The notes: generated by a model from the sequence alone, not told the origin. Positions 8,715-18,268 are shown, numbered from the stretch's first letter. The stretch is DNA of 64,000 nucleotides from Mariniflexile sp044335535 (GCF_044335535.1 NZ_JBIQVZ010000001.1:682001-746000); one strand, 5' to 3'. A program made the numbers and translations.

Positions 8715-10307
8715 CTATAAAATATAATCCGTACTTATAAAGTTTGACGCTTTTTTATCTAACAATTCATTTAAAATTGCATTATTATAATCGTTATCTT
8801 TTGATGCCACAAAGGTTCTAATTGAGAATGAGCGTAATGCATCATGAACACTCAATGTACCAAATGCAGAATCTTTTCTACCAGTGAATGGATACACATC
8901 GGGTCCGCGCTGGCAAGAACTGTTTAAATTAACACGACACACTAAATTAACCAATGTATCAATTAAAGGTGATAAGGTTTCGATGTTTTTCCCAAACAAG
9001 CTTACTTGTTGCCCATAATTAGATTCTGCCATATCGTGCAAAGGCTCTTCAATATCTGAAAATGGAATTACAGGAATTACAGGTCCAAATTGTTCTTCAC
9101 TATACACTTTCATATCTGTATTAACAGGGTACAAAACCGCTGGAAAAATAAAATTCTCGGTTAATATGCCACCTTTTTCATTTAATATAGTAGCCCCTTT
9201 TTCCAAAGCATCGGCAATTAATTCTTTAATATACCCTGGTTTTTCAACTTCTGGAAGTGGTGTTAATTTCACTCCGGATTCCCAAGGATTTCCAAATTTA
9301 AGTGCATCAACTTTTGCCGTAAAACGTTTGTTAAATTCATCTACAACAGAATTGTGCACATATACTACTTTAAGTGCCGTACAGCGCTGTCCATTAAAAG
9401 ACAATGTTCCTGCAATACATTCTTCAACTGTTAAATCCAAATCAGCATCGGGCAATACAATAGCAGGGTTTTTAGCTTCTAAACCTAAAACCATACGTAA
9501 CCTATTTCCTTTAGGATGTTGCGCTTGCAAGGCATTTGCAGATTTACTGTTACCAATTAACGCCAACACATCTATTTTACCAGATTTCATAATTGGGGTT
9601 GCCAATACACGTCCACGCCCATAAATAACGTTAACAACGCCTTTTGGGAAGCTATTTTGAAAGGCTTCCAAAAGTGGTGAAATTAATAAAACCCCTAATT
9701 TTGCTGGTTTAAAAATGACAGGATTCCCCATAATTAATGCAGGAATAAGCAAGGTAAATGTTTCGTTTAGCGGGTAATTGTAAGGCCCTAAACATAAGAC
9801 AACGCCTAATGGTCCTCTGCGAATGTGTGCGTATACACCATCATTTTTTTCAAATTTAGCAGAATCTCTATCAATTTGTTTGTAGGCTTCAATAGTATCG
9901 TAAATATAATCGACCGTTCTATCAAATTCTTTTTGTGAATCGGGTAGGTTTTTCCCAATTTCCCACATTAAAAGTTTTACGACAACATCTCTTTTGGTTT
10001 TCATTTGCTCCACAAACTTCTCCATGCAAGCAATTCTATCAACTACTTTCATCGTTGGCCACAAACCTTGACCTTTACCATAAGCTGTTAATGCCGAGTT
10101 TAGCACCTCCAAAGCTTCTTTTTCACCTAATTGCGGAATGGTTCCCAACAACGTTGGTTTGTAGTCTGGTGTTGAAGATATTGTTGAATACACTTCAGCG
10201 GTTTCACCTTTCCATTCAATTAATTCACCATTGGTTAAATAGGTTGTTTGATGAAGTAATGTATGTATTTTATATGGTTCTGGAATTTCAAATAAAGTCG
10301 TACTCAT
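8715..10307 (-). CDS. gapN: NADP-dependent glyceraldehyde-3-phosphate dehydrogenase (non-phosphorylating, GapN type)
   Basis: 530 residues of the aldehyde dehydrogenase superfamily. The cofactor-domain motif 'GPYNYPLNE' (~173), the general-base region 'GLEAKNPAIV' and the catalytic Cys in 'FNGQRCTALKV' (~307) are all present. The C-terminal 'NSSCQRGPDVYPFTGRKDSAFGTLSV' is typical of the GapN branch rather than of betaine or succinate-semialdehyde enzymes. It oxidises glyceraldehyde-3-phosphate directly to 3-phosphoglycerate and makes NADPH in the cytoplasm. Single transcription unit; the upstream gap holds a palindromic element. Confidence 0.8.
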   Translation of the reverse strand: MSTTLFEIPEPYKIHTLLHQTTYLTNGELIEWKGETAEVYSTISSTPDYKPTLLGTIPQLGEKEALEVLNSALTAYGKGQGLWPTMKVVDRIACMEKFVEQMKTKRDVVVKLLMWEIGKNLPDSQKEFDRTVDYIYDTIEAYKQIDRDSAKFEKNDGVYAHIRRGPLGVVLCLGPYNYPLNETFTLLIPALIMGNPVIFKPAKLGVLLISPLLEAFQNSFPKGVVNVIYGRGRVLATPIMKSGKIDVLALIGNSKSANALQAQHPKGNRLRMVLGLEAKNPAIVLPDADLDLTVEECIAGTLSFNGQRCTALKVVYVHNSVVDEFNKRFTAKVDALKFGNPWESGVKLTPLPEVEKPGYIKELIADALEKGATILNEKGGILTENFIFPAVLYPVNTDMKVYSEEQFGPVIPVIPFSDIEEPLHDMAESNYGQQVSLFGKNIETLSPLIDTLVNLVCRVNLNSSCQRGPDVYPFTGRKDSAFGTLSVHDALRSFSIRTFVASKDNDYNNAILNELLDKKASNFISTDYIL

Positions 10308-10648
10308 TTTTTAAAATTATATCATTAAAAGCTAAGAAACTGTTTAAATTTTATCTAAAAGCCATTTTTTGTTTCTTTTTGACCCATATTTCGTTGAATT
10401 TTTTTCTAATAGCTCTGCTATTAAAAAAAATACACCTCATCTGACTCAAAAATAATTCAAAAAAACATCAATAAACAAAACTTAAACAGTTTCTAATGCT
10501 AATATACCTATAATTTGGTACAATCACTTTTAAAAAAGGAAGCCCTCTTAAAAAAATATCAAATTCTTAACGTATTATTTACATGCAAAGAAAATGTATA
10601 AAACTCAAACGTTTTCGACCATTGAATCCAAAAAGAAAAAAACAAGGT
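10308..10648. repeat. Intergenic palindromic element A (terminal inverted repeats at ~10331-10349 and ~10478-10495)
   Basis: The gap between ilvA and gapN has no credible gene. It carries a ~165-bp element whose ends are inverted copies: 'AGAAACTGTTTAAATTTT' on the left and 'AAAACTTAAACAGTTTCT' on the right, one mismatch when folded. Its middle ('CCCATATTTC', then a T-run, then 'TAGCTCTGCTAT') is shared with the element at 54117-54280, so this is one copy of a dispersed family. The remaining bases up to ilvA (10500-10648) show nothing further. Confidence 0.6.
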
Positions 10649-11914
10649 TTAAACCAAGAATTGAAATAAATCGGGTTTATTGTTTAGATAGTCTCCATAA
10701 AAATTACGTTGTTTCATTTTAGTAATTAATGGTTCTAAATCGGCAGCCGATTTTAATTGAATCCCCACTACCGCTGAACCATTTTCACGATTCGTTTTCT
10801 TGGTGTATTGAAAGTGGGTAATATCATCATTGGGTCCTAAAATATCGACCACAAATTCTTTTAAGGCACCAGCACGCTGTGGAAACAGCACAATGAAATA
10901 ATGTTTTAAATTGGCATATAACAAGGCACGTTCTTTTATTTCCGCGGTACGTGTAATATCATTATTACTACCACTTACTACGCAAACGACATTCTTGCCT
11001 TTAATAGCTTCAGCATAAAAATCTAAAGCTGCAATACTTAATGCACCAGCAGGTTCAACTACAATAGCATCTTTATTATAAAGTTCCAAAATAGTTTCAC
11101 ATACCTTACCTTCTGGAACCGTAATCATATCATGAAGATTTTCTTTGCAGATATTGAATGTTAAATCTCCAACACGCTTAACAGCTGCACCATCAATAAA
11201 TCTTTCAATATGTTTTAAAGTAGTGTTTCTGTTATTCTTTATTGAAGTTAGCATAGACGGTGCACCCTCTGGCTCCACGCCAATAATTTTTGTGTTTGGT
11301 GATAATTCTTTAAAAACAGTTGATAAACCTGCAGCTAATCCGCCACCACCAACAGCAATAAACACATAGTCGATAGGGACATTTGTTTGCTCTAAAATTT
11401 CCAGACCTATCGTTGCCTGCCCTTCAATAACCTTTTTATCATCGAAAGGATGGATAAATATTTTTTGCTGCTGTTCGCATTCCAACATGGCTGCGTGATA
11501 TGCATCGTCGTAGGTATCGCCAATAAGTTTAATCTCTATAAAATCTTCTCCAAACATTTTAACCTGCTCCACTTTTTGATTGGGTGTTGGTGCAGGCATA
11601 TAAATAGATCCCTTAATTTTTAATAGTTTGCATGATAACGCAACACCTTGGGCATGGTTACCCGCACTGGCACAAACTACGCCATTTTGGGACGCTTCCG
11701 CAGTAAGCGAACTTATTTTATTATACGCCCCTCTTATTTTATATGAACGCACCTGTTGAAGGTCTTCCCGTTTCAATAAAATATTTGCTTCAAACCGTTT
11801 TGAATATCTAAAGCTAGGGCTTAAAGGCGTAACTGCCGATACTTTTTGAATGATATCGGCAGCTACTTTTATATCTTTAATACTAGGAAAATATGTCTGT
11901 TTCTCCTTGTCCAT
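10649..11914 (-). CDS. ilvA: Threonine ammonia-lyase (threonine deaminase)
   Basis: 421 residues. The PLP Lys lies in 'RSYKIRGAYNK' (~57) and the glycine-rich phosphate loop 'VGGGGLAAG' near residue 190, as in serine/threonine dehydratases. The C-terminal ~85 residues ('YFIVLFPQRAGALKEFVVDILGP') form an ACT-like regulatory domain, so isoleucine feedback is possible. It converts threonine to 2-oxobutyrate, the first committed step to isoleucine, and is the last gene of ilvD-B-N-C-A. The preceding 147-bp gap holds several palindromes. Confidence 0.92.
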   Translation of the reverse strand: MDKEKQTYFPSIKDIKVAADIIQKVSAVTPLSPSFRYSKRFEANILLKREDLQQVRSYKIRGAYNKISSLTAEASQNGVVCASAGNHAQGVALSCKLLKIKGSIYMPAPTPNQKVEQVKMFGEDFIEIKLIGDTYDDAYHAAMLECEQQQKIFIHPFDDKKVIEGQATIGLEILEQTNVPIDYVFIAVGGGGLAAGLSTVFKELSPNTKIIGVEPEGAPSMLTSIKNNRNTTLKHIERFIDGAAVKRVGDLTFNICKENLHDMITVPEGKVCETILELYNKDAIVVEPAGALSIAALDFYAEAIKGKNVVCVVSGSNNDITRTAEIKERALLYANLKHYFIVLFPQRAGALKEFVVDILGPNDDITHFQYTKKTNRENGSAVVGIQLKSAADLEPLITKMKQRNFYGDYLNNKPDLFQFLV

Positions 11915-11932
11915 TAATGAATTTTTATAAAA

Positions 11933-12036
11933 GACCTCACAGGTTTTAAAAACCTGTGAGGTCTGGTTTTCTTTTTTAAACCTACAAGGTTTTCTTTTTT
12001 TTTAAACCTACAAGGTTTTTGAAACCTTGCAGGTCT
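11933..12036. repeat. Cluster of short palindromic repeats between ilvC and ilvA
   Basis: 11933-11963 is a perfect hairpin with 14-bp arms (CACAGGTTT / AAACCTGTG core) and a 3-base loop. A related, partial unit (CCTACAAGGTTTT) lies at 11981-11993, and a second hairpin with one mismatch lies at 12005-12036. The same palindrome class recurs at 35556-35589 and, with a changed sequence, at 52240-52268. These are dispersed REP-like hairpins that may also act as weak terminators or mRNA stabilisers inside the ilv operon. Confidence 0.7.
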
Positions 12037-12061
12037 AAAAAATTAATTTTATTTACTATTA

Positions 12062-13537
12062 CTATACTATAGGCTTCATAGCCGTCATAGAAGCTCTTAA
12101 GAAAGACCCTATTTTTTCAACTGGGTGTTCTCTTAATGCTTTGTTTACAGCAATTAATTTTGCATTATCTACTGCTTTACCATTGTCTTTAGCATACGCT
12201 TTACCAATAACATCGGTATCGATTTTCTTCATAAAATCTGCCAATAATGGCTTACAAGCATGATCGAACAAATAACAACCGTATTCAGCAGTATCAGAAA
12301 TAACACTGTTCATTTCGTATAATTTACGTCTTGCAATCGTATTAGCAATAAGTGGCGTTTCGTGTAACGACTCGTAGTAAGCAGATGCATCGATTATACC
12401 AGAATCTGTCATAGCCTCAAAAGCTAATTCAACACCTGCTCTTACCATAGCGACCATTAACACACCGTTATCGTAGTATTCTTGTTCTGAAATTTCAACA
12501 TTTCCGGCAGGTGTTTTTTCAAACGCCGTTTCGGCTGTTGCAGCTCTCCATCCTAATAAATCTTTATCATTATTAGCCCAATCTGCCATCATACCACTAG
12601 AAAATCTTCCTTCCATAATGTCATCCATATGTTTTTGGAATAATGGACGCATGATGTCTTTTAATTCTTCAGATAATTCAAAAGCTTTAATTTTTGCTGG
12701 GTTAGAAAGTCTATCCATCATATTGGTAATACCACCATATTTAAGACCTTCTGTAACAGTCTCCCAACCATACTGAATTAATTTTGAAGCATATCCAGCA
12801 TCAATTCCTTTTTCAATCATTTTATCGAAACAAAGAATAGATCCTGTTTGTAACAACCCACAAAGAATCGTTTGCTCTCCCATTAAATCTGATTTCACCT
12901 CAGCAACAAAAGACGATGCCAATACACCAGCTCTATCACCACCTGTTGCAGCAGCATAAGCTTTTGCTTGCGCCCAACCTTTTCCTTCTGGATCGTTTTC
13001 TTCGTGTACGGCTATAAGTGTTGGCACACCAAAACCTCTTTTATATTCTTCTCTTACTTCAGTTCCTGGACATTTTGGCGCCACCATAATAACCGTTAAA
13101 TCTTCACGTATTTGCGTGCCTTCCTCAACAATATTAAAACCGTGAGAATACGATAATGTTGCGCCCTTTTTCATTAAAGGCATGACCGCTTTTACGACAC
13201 TTGTATGTTGCTTATCTGGTGTTAAGTTTAACACTAAATCTGCTGTTGGAATTAACTCTTCGTAAGTTCCAACCTTAAATCCGTTTTCTGATGCATTTAC
13301 AAATGATTTACGTTTTTCTGCAATGGCTTCAGCACGTAATGCATAAGAAATATCCAATCCAGAATCCCTCATGTTCAACCCTTGGTTTAAACCTTGAGCA
13401 CCACACCCTACGATAACAATTTTTTTACCTTTTAAAGCGTTTACACCATCTTCAAACTCTGAAGCGTCCATAAATCTACATTTAGACAATTGAGTTAATT
13501 TATCTCTTAACGATAGTGTGTTAAAATAATTTCCCAT
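12062..13537 (-). CDS. ilvC: Ketol-acid reductoisomerase, class II
   Basis: 491 residues, the long class II form with a duplicated knotted C-terminal domain (class I is ~330). The NADPH loop is 'VIVGCGAQGLNQGLNMRDSG' (~42-61), followed by 'SYALR' with Arg for the phosphate. Metal-binding acidic residues occur in 'KSDLMGEQTILCG' and later 'ELKDIMRPLF'. It isomerises and reduces 2-acetolactate and 2-aceto-2-hydroxybutyrate in valine, leucine and isoleucine synthesis. The gene starts 15 bp after the ilvN stop. Confidence 0.95.
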   Translation of the reverse strand: MGNYFNTLSLRDKLTQLSKCRFMDASEFEDGVNALKGKKIVIVGCGAQGLNQGLNMRDSGLDISYALRAEAIAEKRKSFVNASENGFKVGTYEELIPTADLVLNLTPDKQHTSVVKAVMPLMKKGATLSYSHGFNIVEEGTQIREDLTVIMVAPKCPGTEVREEYKRGFGVPTLIAVHEENDPEGKGWAQAKAYAAATGGDRAGVLASSFVAEVKSDLMGEQTILCGLLQTGSILCFDKMIEKGIDAGYASKLIQYGWETVTEGLKYGGITNMMDRLSNPAKIKAFELSEELKDIMRPLFQKHMDDIMEGRFSSGMMADWANNDKDLLGWRAATAETAFEKTPAGNVEISEQEYYDNGVLMVAMVRAGVELAFEAMTDSGIIDASAYYESLHETPLIANTIARRKLYEMNSVISDTAEYGCYLFDHACKPLLADFMKKIDTDVIGKAYAKDNGKAVDNAKLIAVNKALREHPVEKIGSFLRASMTAMKPIV

Positions 13538-13552
13538 TTTTAATTTTAGTTA

Positions 13553-14086
13553 TTATTGATTATTGAAGGCCAATAGCGCTTCAGTTACTTTCATTTCATC
13601 TTTTGTTACGGCAATACGTCCTGCTCGAACAAATTGCATAATGCCAAAAACATTTAAATCCCTACGTAAAGATTCAATTTCGTTTCTTCTTCCTGATTTT
13701 TCCAGTACAAAAAACGCTTTGTTTACGGTAACAATTCTGGCATTGCTTTCTTTAATTATATTTTGAATTTGAGGCTCTTCAAATAATAAAGCCGACTTTA
13801 TTTTGAACATACAAGACTCGGTATAAATAGTTTCTTCGTCTTTATGGTAATAAGCTCTTATGACTTCTACTTGTTTTTCAAACTGACCAATAATTTTTTT
13901 GGCTTGGGATTCTGTAATATTTACAACGATTACAAAACGGTTTACACCTTCAATTTCTGATTGCGAGGTTGTTAAGCTTTCAATATTAATATGTCTGCGT
14001 TGAAAAATAGCTGATATCCGATTTAATAAACCAATGTTATTTTCGGTATAAATTGAAATCGTGAATGTTTTTATTTCTTCGTTCAT
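13553..14086 (-). CDS. ilvN: Acetolactate synthase small (regulatory) subunit
   Basis: 177 residues. The N-terminal ACT domain begins 'FTISIYTENNIGLLNRISAIFQRRHINIESLT' and is followed by the ALS_ss C-terminal region ('KSALLFEEPQIQNIIKESNARIV'). It binds valine and makes the large subunit sensitive to feedback. It lies between ilvB and ilvC; the 188-bp gap to ilvB contains a two-copy repeat. Confidence 0.93.
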   Translation of the reverse strand: MNEEIKTFTISIYTENNIGLLNRISAIFQRRHINIESLTTSQSEIEGVNRFVIVVNITESQAKKIIGQFEKQVEVIRAYYHKDEETIYTESCMFKIKSALLFEEPQIQNIIKESNARIVTVNKAFFVLEKSGRRNEIESLRRDLNVFGIMQFVRAGRIAVTKDEMKVTEALLAFNNQ

Positions 14087-14093
14087 TTTTAAA

Positions 14094-14270
14094 AAGATAA
14101 AAGATTAGAGAAAAAGAGAAAAGATGTATTCTGTTCTCTTAGTTCTTTATTCTTGGTTCTTCATTCTTTATTTTTAAGATAAAAGAGTAGAGAAAAAAGA
14201 GAAAAGACATATTCTGCTCTCTTGGTTCTTGACTCTATATTCTTTATTCTTTTGTCTATTTTCTAATATT
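14094..14270. repeat. Two-copy direct repeat in the ilvB-ilvN gap
   Basis: Two imperfect copies of ~80 bp lie head to tail, each with an A/G-rich block (AGATAAAAGATTAGAG and AGATAAAAGAGTAGAG) followed by a T/C-rich block (TTCTTTATTCTT type). Because the halves are roughly complementary, each copy can also fold. No coding potential. It may arise from slippage of a simple purine-rich sequence. Confidence 0.6.
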
Positions 14271-14274
14271 TACC

Positions 14275-16008
14275 CTAACTTAAACGGATATCTGAAACCG
14301 ATGCTCCTGAAGGTATCATTGGAAATACATTATCTTCTTTTTCTACACAAACCTCAAGGAAATATGACTCTTTAGAAGCAATCATCTCTTTAACCGCAGC
14401 AGCAAGTTCTTCACGTTTTTTTACACGTTTTCCTTCAATATAATAGCCTTTAGCAATGGTTACGAAATCGGGGTTCGTCATTTCAGTAGACGCATAACGT
14501 TTGTCGAAAAACAATTGTTGCCATTGGCGTACCATTCCTAAGAATTCATTGTTTAACACCACAATCTTTACAGGTACTTTTTGCTGAAAAATAGTACCTA
14601 ATTCCTGAATATTCATTTGGTAACCACCATCACCAATAATAGCCACCACTTCTCTATCTGGAGCCGCCATTTTAGCACCAATGGCCGCTGGTAGTGCAAA
14701 GCCCATAGTTCCTAAGCCGCCCGAAGTAATATTACTTTTAGTCACATTAAATTCAGAATAGCGGCACGCAATCATTTGATGTTGCCCTACGTCGGACACA
14801 ATAGCTGCATTTCCCTTAGTTTCTATATTTATTTGTTTTAAGACTTCTCCCATGGTTAAACCTTCTTTAACTGGAGAAATATCGTCTTTTATAACTTTTT
14901 CAAATTCAATAGCATACAAATCCTTAAATTTTTGCAGCCATGTTGTATGTTTGTTTGCGTTTAACAAAGGCAGCAATCTAGCTAAACTATCTTTTGAATC
15001 ACCTAAAACTGCTACATCTGTTTTTACATTTTTGTCAATCTCAGCTGGGTCAATATCAAAATGAATAATTTTAGCTTGTTTGGCATAGGTATTTAAACTT
15101 CCTGTTACACGGTCGTCAAAACGCATCCCAATAGCAATAAGCACATCGCACTCGTTTGTTAACATATTTGGCGCATAATTACCGTGCATCCCTACCATAC
15201 CTACATTTAATGGATGGGACGTAGGTAACGCCGAAGCCCCCAAAATGGTCCACGCAGCAGGAATACCAGCCTTTTCTATAATAGCTTTTAATTCGTTTTC
15301 TGCTTGACCTAAAATAACACCTTGACCCCAAACTATGAATGGTTTCTTTGCAGAATTAATTAATTCAGCTGCTGCAGAAAGCGATTCAGGATTTGTTTTA
15401 GGAACGGGCGTATAACTTCTTACACCTGTACATTTCTCATATTTAAAATCCAGTTCGCCTACCTGCGCATCTTTTGTAATATCAATTAACACTGGTCCTG
15501 GACGGCCGCTTTTGGCTATATAAAAAGCTTTTGCTAAAACCTCTGGAATTTCGGAAGATTTAGTAATTTGATGATTCCACTTAGTAACAGGCGTAGAGAT
15601 ACCAATAATATCGGTTTCTTGAAAAGCATCTGTTCCTAATAAATGCGAAAACACTTGTCCTGTAATACACACCAACGGCGTTGAATCTATTTGCGCATCG
15701 GCAATTCCTGTAATAAGGTTAGTAGCTCCTGGTCCCGAGGTCGCCATGGCAACACCAACTCTACCAGAAATACGTGCAAAACCTTGTGCCGCATGTGTAG
15801 CACCTTGCTCATGACGTGTTAATACGTGATGAATTTGATCTCTAAATTTATATAACTCATCATAAACCGGCATGATAGCACCGCCTGGATATCCATAAAG
15901 AATATCAACTCCTTCTGCTATTAAGCATCTTATAATGGCTTCACTTCCTGTAATACGTATGGTTTCTTGTGCCACTTCTTGTTTTTTATTTACTGTTTGT
16001 GTGTCCAT
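14275..16008 (-). CDS. ilvB: Acetolactate synthase large (catalytic) subunit
   Basis: 577 residues of the ThDP-dependent family. The N-terminal domain contains 'GYPGGAIMPVYDEL' (~40) and the catalytic Glu in 'LTRHEQGATHAAQG' (~66). The C-terminal domain carries the ThDP/Mg motif 'GDGGYQMNIQEL' followed by the NNEFLGM segment. It condenses pyruvate with pyruvate or 2-oxobutyrate. Second gene of the operon, 109 bp after ilvD. Confidence 0.95.
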   Translation of the reverse strand: MDTQTVNKKQEVAQETIRITGSEAIIRCLIAEGVDILYGYPGGAIMPVYDELYKFRDQIHHVLTRHEQGATHAAQGFARISGRVGVAMATSGPGATNLITGIADAQIDSTPLVCITGQVFSHLLGTDAFQETDIIGISTPVTKWNHQITKSSEIPEVLAKAFYIAKSGRPGPVLIDITKDAQVGELDFKYEKCTGVRSYTPVPKTNPESLSAAAELINSAKKPFIVWGQGVILGQAENELKAIIEKAGIPAAWTILGASALPTSHPLNVGMVGMHGNYAPNMLTNECDVLIAIGMRFDDRVTGSLNTYAKQAKIIHFDIDPAEIDKNVKTDVAVLGDSKDSLARLLPLLNANKHTTWLQKFKDLYAIEFEKVIKDDISPVKEGLTMGEVLKQINIETKGNAAIVSDVGQHQMIACRYSEFNVTKSNITSGGLGTMGFALPAAIGAKMAAPDREVVAIIGDGGYQMNIQELGTIFQQKVPVKIVVLNNEFLGMVRQWQQLFFDKRYASTEMTNPDFVTIAKGYYIEGKRVKKREELAAAVKEMIASKESYFLEVCVEKEDNVFPMIPSGASVSDIRLS

Positions 16009-16100
16009 GTTTATCTTATTTTAACCCTTCGACAAGTTTTCACTTGTTCCTTTGTAATAAAAAATATTTTATTTTCAGGTATTCCCGGGGCGACATGAGA

Positions 16101-16117
16101 TCCTGCCTTCGCAGGAA
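16101..16117. repeat. Short palindrome of the TCCTGC...GCAGGA class
   Basis: A 6-bp arm hairpin ending one base before the ilvD stop codon. Similar hairpins lie at 24285-24304, 27577-27596 and 27929-27948, all next to gene ends or starts. REP-like dispersed repeat. Confidence 0.6.
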
Positions 16118-17803
16118 TTAAAATGCATCAGTAACACAGCCTTTTGAAGCTGATGATACCGATCTTGCATATTTATATAAAATTCCTTTTTTATGTTTTA
16201 ACTCTGGGGCAGTCCATTGTGATCTTCTTTTGGCTAACTCTTCGTCTGAAAGAAGCACATTAATTGAATTGTCTTCCGCACTAATTCTAATGCTGTCTCC
16301 GGTCTTTAGCAACCCTATAGTTCCTCCTTCTTGAGCTTCAGGCGTGATGTGACCTACAACAAATCCATGGGTACCTCCAGAAAAACGTCCATCTGTAATT
16401 AAAGCTACAGATTTCCCTAAACCTGCTCCCATAATTAGAGATGTTGGTTTTAACATTTCCGGCATTCCTGGACCTCCTTTAGGACCTACATAACGAATGA
16501 CTACCACATCACCTTTTTCTACCTCACCGTTAGAGATACCTGTATTAGCAGCTTGTTCACCATCATATACCACGGCTTTACCTTCAAATAACAACCCTTC
16601 ATTACCGGAAATTTTAGCTACGGCGCCTTCTTCTGCAAGGTTTCCATAAAGAATTTGAAGGTTACCAGAAGATTTTAATGCTTTATCTTTTGGATAAATA
16701 ACATCCTGGTCGTTTTCAAACTTAAGCGGTTCAACATCTTTTAAATTTTCTGCCAACGTTTTTCCTGTTACTGTTAAACAGTCGCCATGTAGATAGCCAT
16801 TATCTAGTAAATATTTCATGACAGCAGGAGTCCCTCCAATACCATGAACATCTTCCATTAAATACTTACCGCTAGGTTTTAAATCTGCTATTAAAGGTGT
16901 TCTATCACTAACACGTTGAAAATCTTCTAAAGTAAATTCAATATCAGCAGCATGGGCAATTGCCAAGAAATGTAAAACAGCATTTGTAGAACCTCCAAGT
17001 GCATTTACTAGTGCAATGGCATTTTCAATAGACTTTTTGGAAATAATATCTAAAGGTTTTAAATCCAGTTCTAAAAGATTTTTAATGGCTATGGCCGTTC
17101 TTTCGCTTTCTGACAATTTATTAGGGTTTTCTGCTGGAATAGAAGAATTATATGGCAAAGAAAAGCCCATACACTCTATTGCGGAAGCCATCGTATTTGC
17201 CGTGTACATACCACCACATGCTCCAGCTCCTGGGATAGCTCTTTTTATAATTTCCCTATATTCTTCTTCATCAATTTCACCCGCAACTTTTTGACCTAGA
17301 GCTTCAAAAGCCGAAACAATATTAAGTTTTCTTCCTTTATATTTTCCTGATGCGATGGTACCACCATACATCATTATTGATGGACGATTTAAACGCAACA
17401 TAGCGATGACCGCTCCCGGCATATTTTTATCACAACCAACCACCGATATAAGAGCATCATAACTTTGTGCATTCATAACGGTTTCTATCGAATCTGCAAT
17501 AATATCTCTTGAGGCCAAAGAATAGTTCATACCAGAAGTTCCCATAGATATCCCATCACTAACCCCAATAGTATTAAATCCTAAACCAACTAAACCAGCT
17601 ATTTTACACTCGATTTTCACTTCTGAAGCTAAATGGTTTAAGTGCATGTTACATGGGTTGCCATCATACCCGGTACTTGCAATACCTACTTGGGCTTTTT
17701 GCATGTCTTCATCTGTCAGACCTACGGCGTATAACATGGCTTGGGATGCTGGTTGAGACACATCTTGCGTTAATCTACTACTATATTTATTAAGTTCTTT
17801 CAT
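16118..17803 (-). CDS. ilvD: Dihydroxy-acid dehydratase
   Basis: 561 residues. Iron-sulfur cluster Cys residues are visible in 'GYDGNPCNMHLN' (~46-57), 'SVVGCDKNMPG' (~122) and 'GACGGMYTANTMASA' (~193). The C-terminal domain has 'ALITDGRFSGGTHGF', typical of IlvD. It dehydrates dihydroxy acids to the 2-oxo precursors of valine and isoleucine. First structural gene of the ilv operon; upstream lie a terminator/antiterminator pair and a leader peptide, so its expression should respond to charged tRNA for Val/Ile. Confidence 0.95.
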   Translation of the reverse strand: MKELNKYSSRLTQDVSQPASQAMLYAVGLTDEDMQKAQVGIASTGYDGNPCNMHLNHLASEVKIECKIAGLVGLGFNTIGVSDGISMGTSGMNYSLASRDIIADSIETVMNAQSYDALISVVGCDKNMPGAVIAMLRLNRPSIMMYGGTIASGKYKGRKLNIVSAFEALGQKVAGEIDEEEYREIIKRAIPGAGACGGMYTANTMASAIECMGFSLPYNSSIPAENPNKLSESERTAIAIKNLLELDLKPLDIISKKSIENAIALVNALGGSTNAVLHFLAIAHAADIEFTLEDFQRVSDRTPLIADLKPSGKYLMEDVHGIGGTPAVMKYLLDNGYLHGDCLTVTGKTLAENLKDVEPLKFENDQDVIYPKDKALKSSGNLQILYGNLAEEGAVAKISGNEGLLFEGKAVVYDGEQAANTGISNGEVEKGDVVVIRYVGPKGGPGMPEMLKPTSLIMGAGLGKSVALITDGRFSGGTHGFVVGHITPEAQEGGTIGLLKTGDSIRISAEDNSINVLLSDEELAKRRSQWTAPELKHKKGILYKYARSVSSASKGCVTDAF

Positions 17804-18044
17804 CTTTATTGCAGATAATTTTACGTTTTGTCTTTTTACTTATTTATTCTATTATTGATTTAAGATTTTTATTAAAAACTCTACAATCTATAAATAAGCT
17901 CCGAAAATAATTTATTAGCTTTTTATATAGCATGTTTTTTATATTCCAAGGTTAAATCCATAAGCTTTAAAAATAATTTAAATAACTGTATTACAATAAC
18001 TTAATACATTATTTCTATGATGTTCAAAATTGAAAAATAATCCA

Positions 18045-18077
18045 TAAAAAAACCTTCCGTTTTACAGAAGGCTCTTA
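18045..18077 (-). terminator. Attenuator terminator in the ilv leader
   Basis: Read on the minus strand, GCCTTCTG pairs with CGGAAGGT around a TAAAA loop and is followed directly by seven T residues (18046-18052): a classical intrinsic terminator ~240 nt before ilvD. Its 5' arm is shared with the antiterminator, so the two structures exclude each other. Confidence 0.85.
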
Positions 18078-18108
18078 ATAATTACTATCGTTTATAAATA
18101 AGCCTTCC
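18067..18108 (-). promoter_or_regulatory. Antiterminator hairpin of the ilv attenuator
   Basis: On the minus strand GAAGGCTTA, which starts directly after the leader-peptide stop codon, pairs with TAAGAGCCTTC 20-odd bases downstream. The GCCTTC arm is the same segment that forms the 5' half of the terminator. A ribosome stalled on the Val/Ile codons would leave this pairing free and allow transcription into ilvD; a ribosome reaching the stop codon would cover the first arm and let the terminator form. Confidence 0.8.
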
Positions 18109-18170
18109 TATCGATGCGAAATAATCACAACGACATTGACAGAAATGCTATTTAATATTTGTTTATTCAT
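18108..18170 (-). CDS. ilv operon leader peptide (20 residues, Val/Ile rich)
   Basis: ATG at 18170, TAG at 18108-18110; product MNKQILNSISVNVVVIISHR. Eight of the 20 residues are Val or Ile, with the run VVVII just before the stop, and one is Leu. The stop codon abuts the antiterminator arm, which is the geometry of amino acid attenuation leaders. It is too short for ordinary gene callers. The gene regulates ilvD-B-N-C-A by its translation and has no expected enzymatic function. Confidence 0.85.
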   Translation of the reverse strand: MNKQILNSISVNVVVIISHR

Positions 18171-18238
18171 TTTTAAAAAGCAAATATTTAAAATTAAAAT
18201 CTAATAGCCAACTTATTAGTTAAAAAAGTAAAAAAGAA

Positions 18239-18268
18239 TTTGCTTTTACTTTTATTTTTTTACTTTTG
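18239..18268 (+). promoter_or_regulatory. metK promoter (TTTG - 18 bp - TACTTTTG)
   Basis: The -7 box TACTTTTG (18261-18268) matches the flavobacterial consensus TAnnTTTG exactly, and a TTTG -33 box lies at 18239-18242 with 18 bp between. Transcription would begin near 18275, just before the SAM-II aptamer. Confidence 0.75.

Noticed and set aside
9166..10444. Two plus-strand ORFs opposite gapN (152 and 169 residues)
   Set aside because: Antisense shadows; the second runs into palindromic element A and has no domain or start signal.
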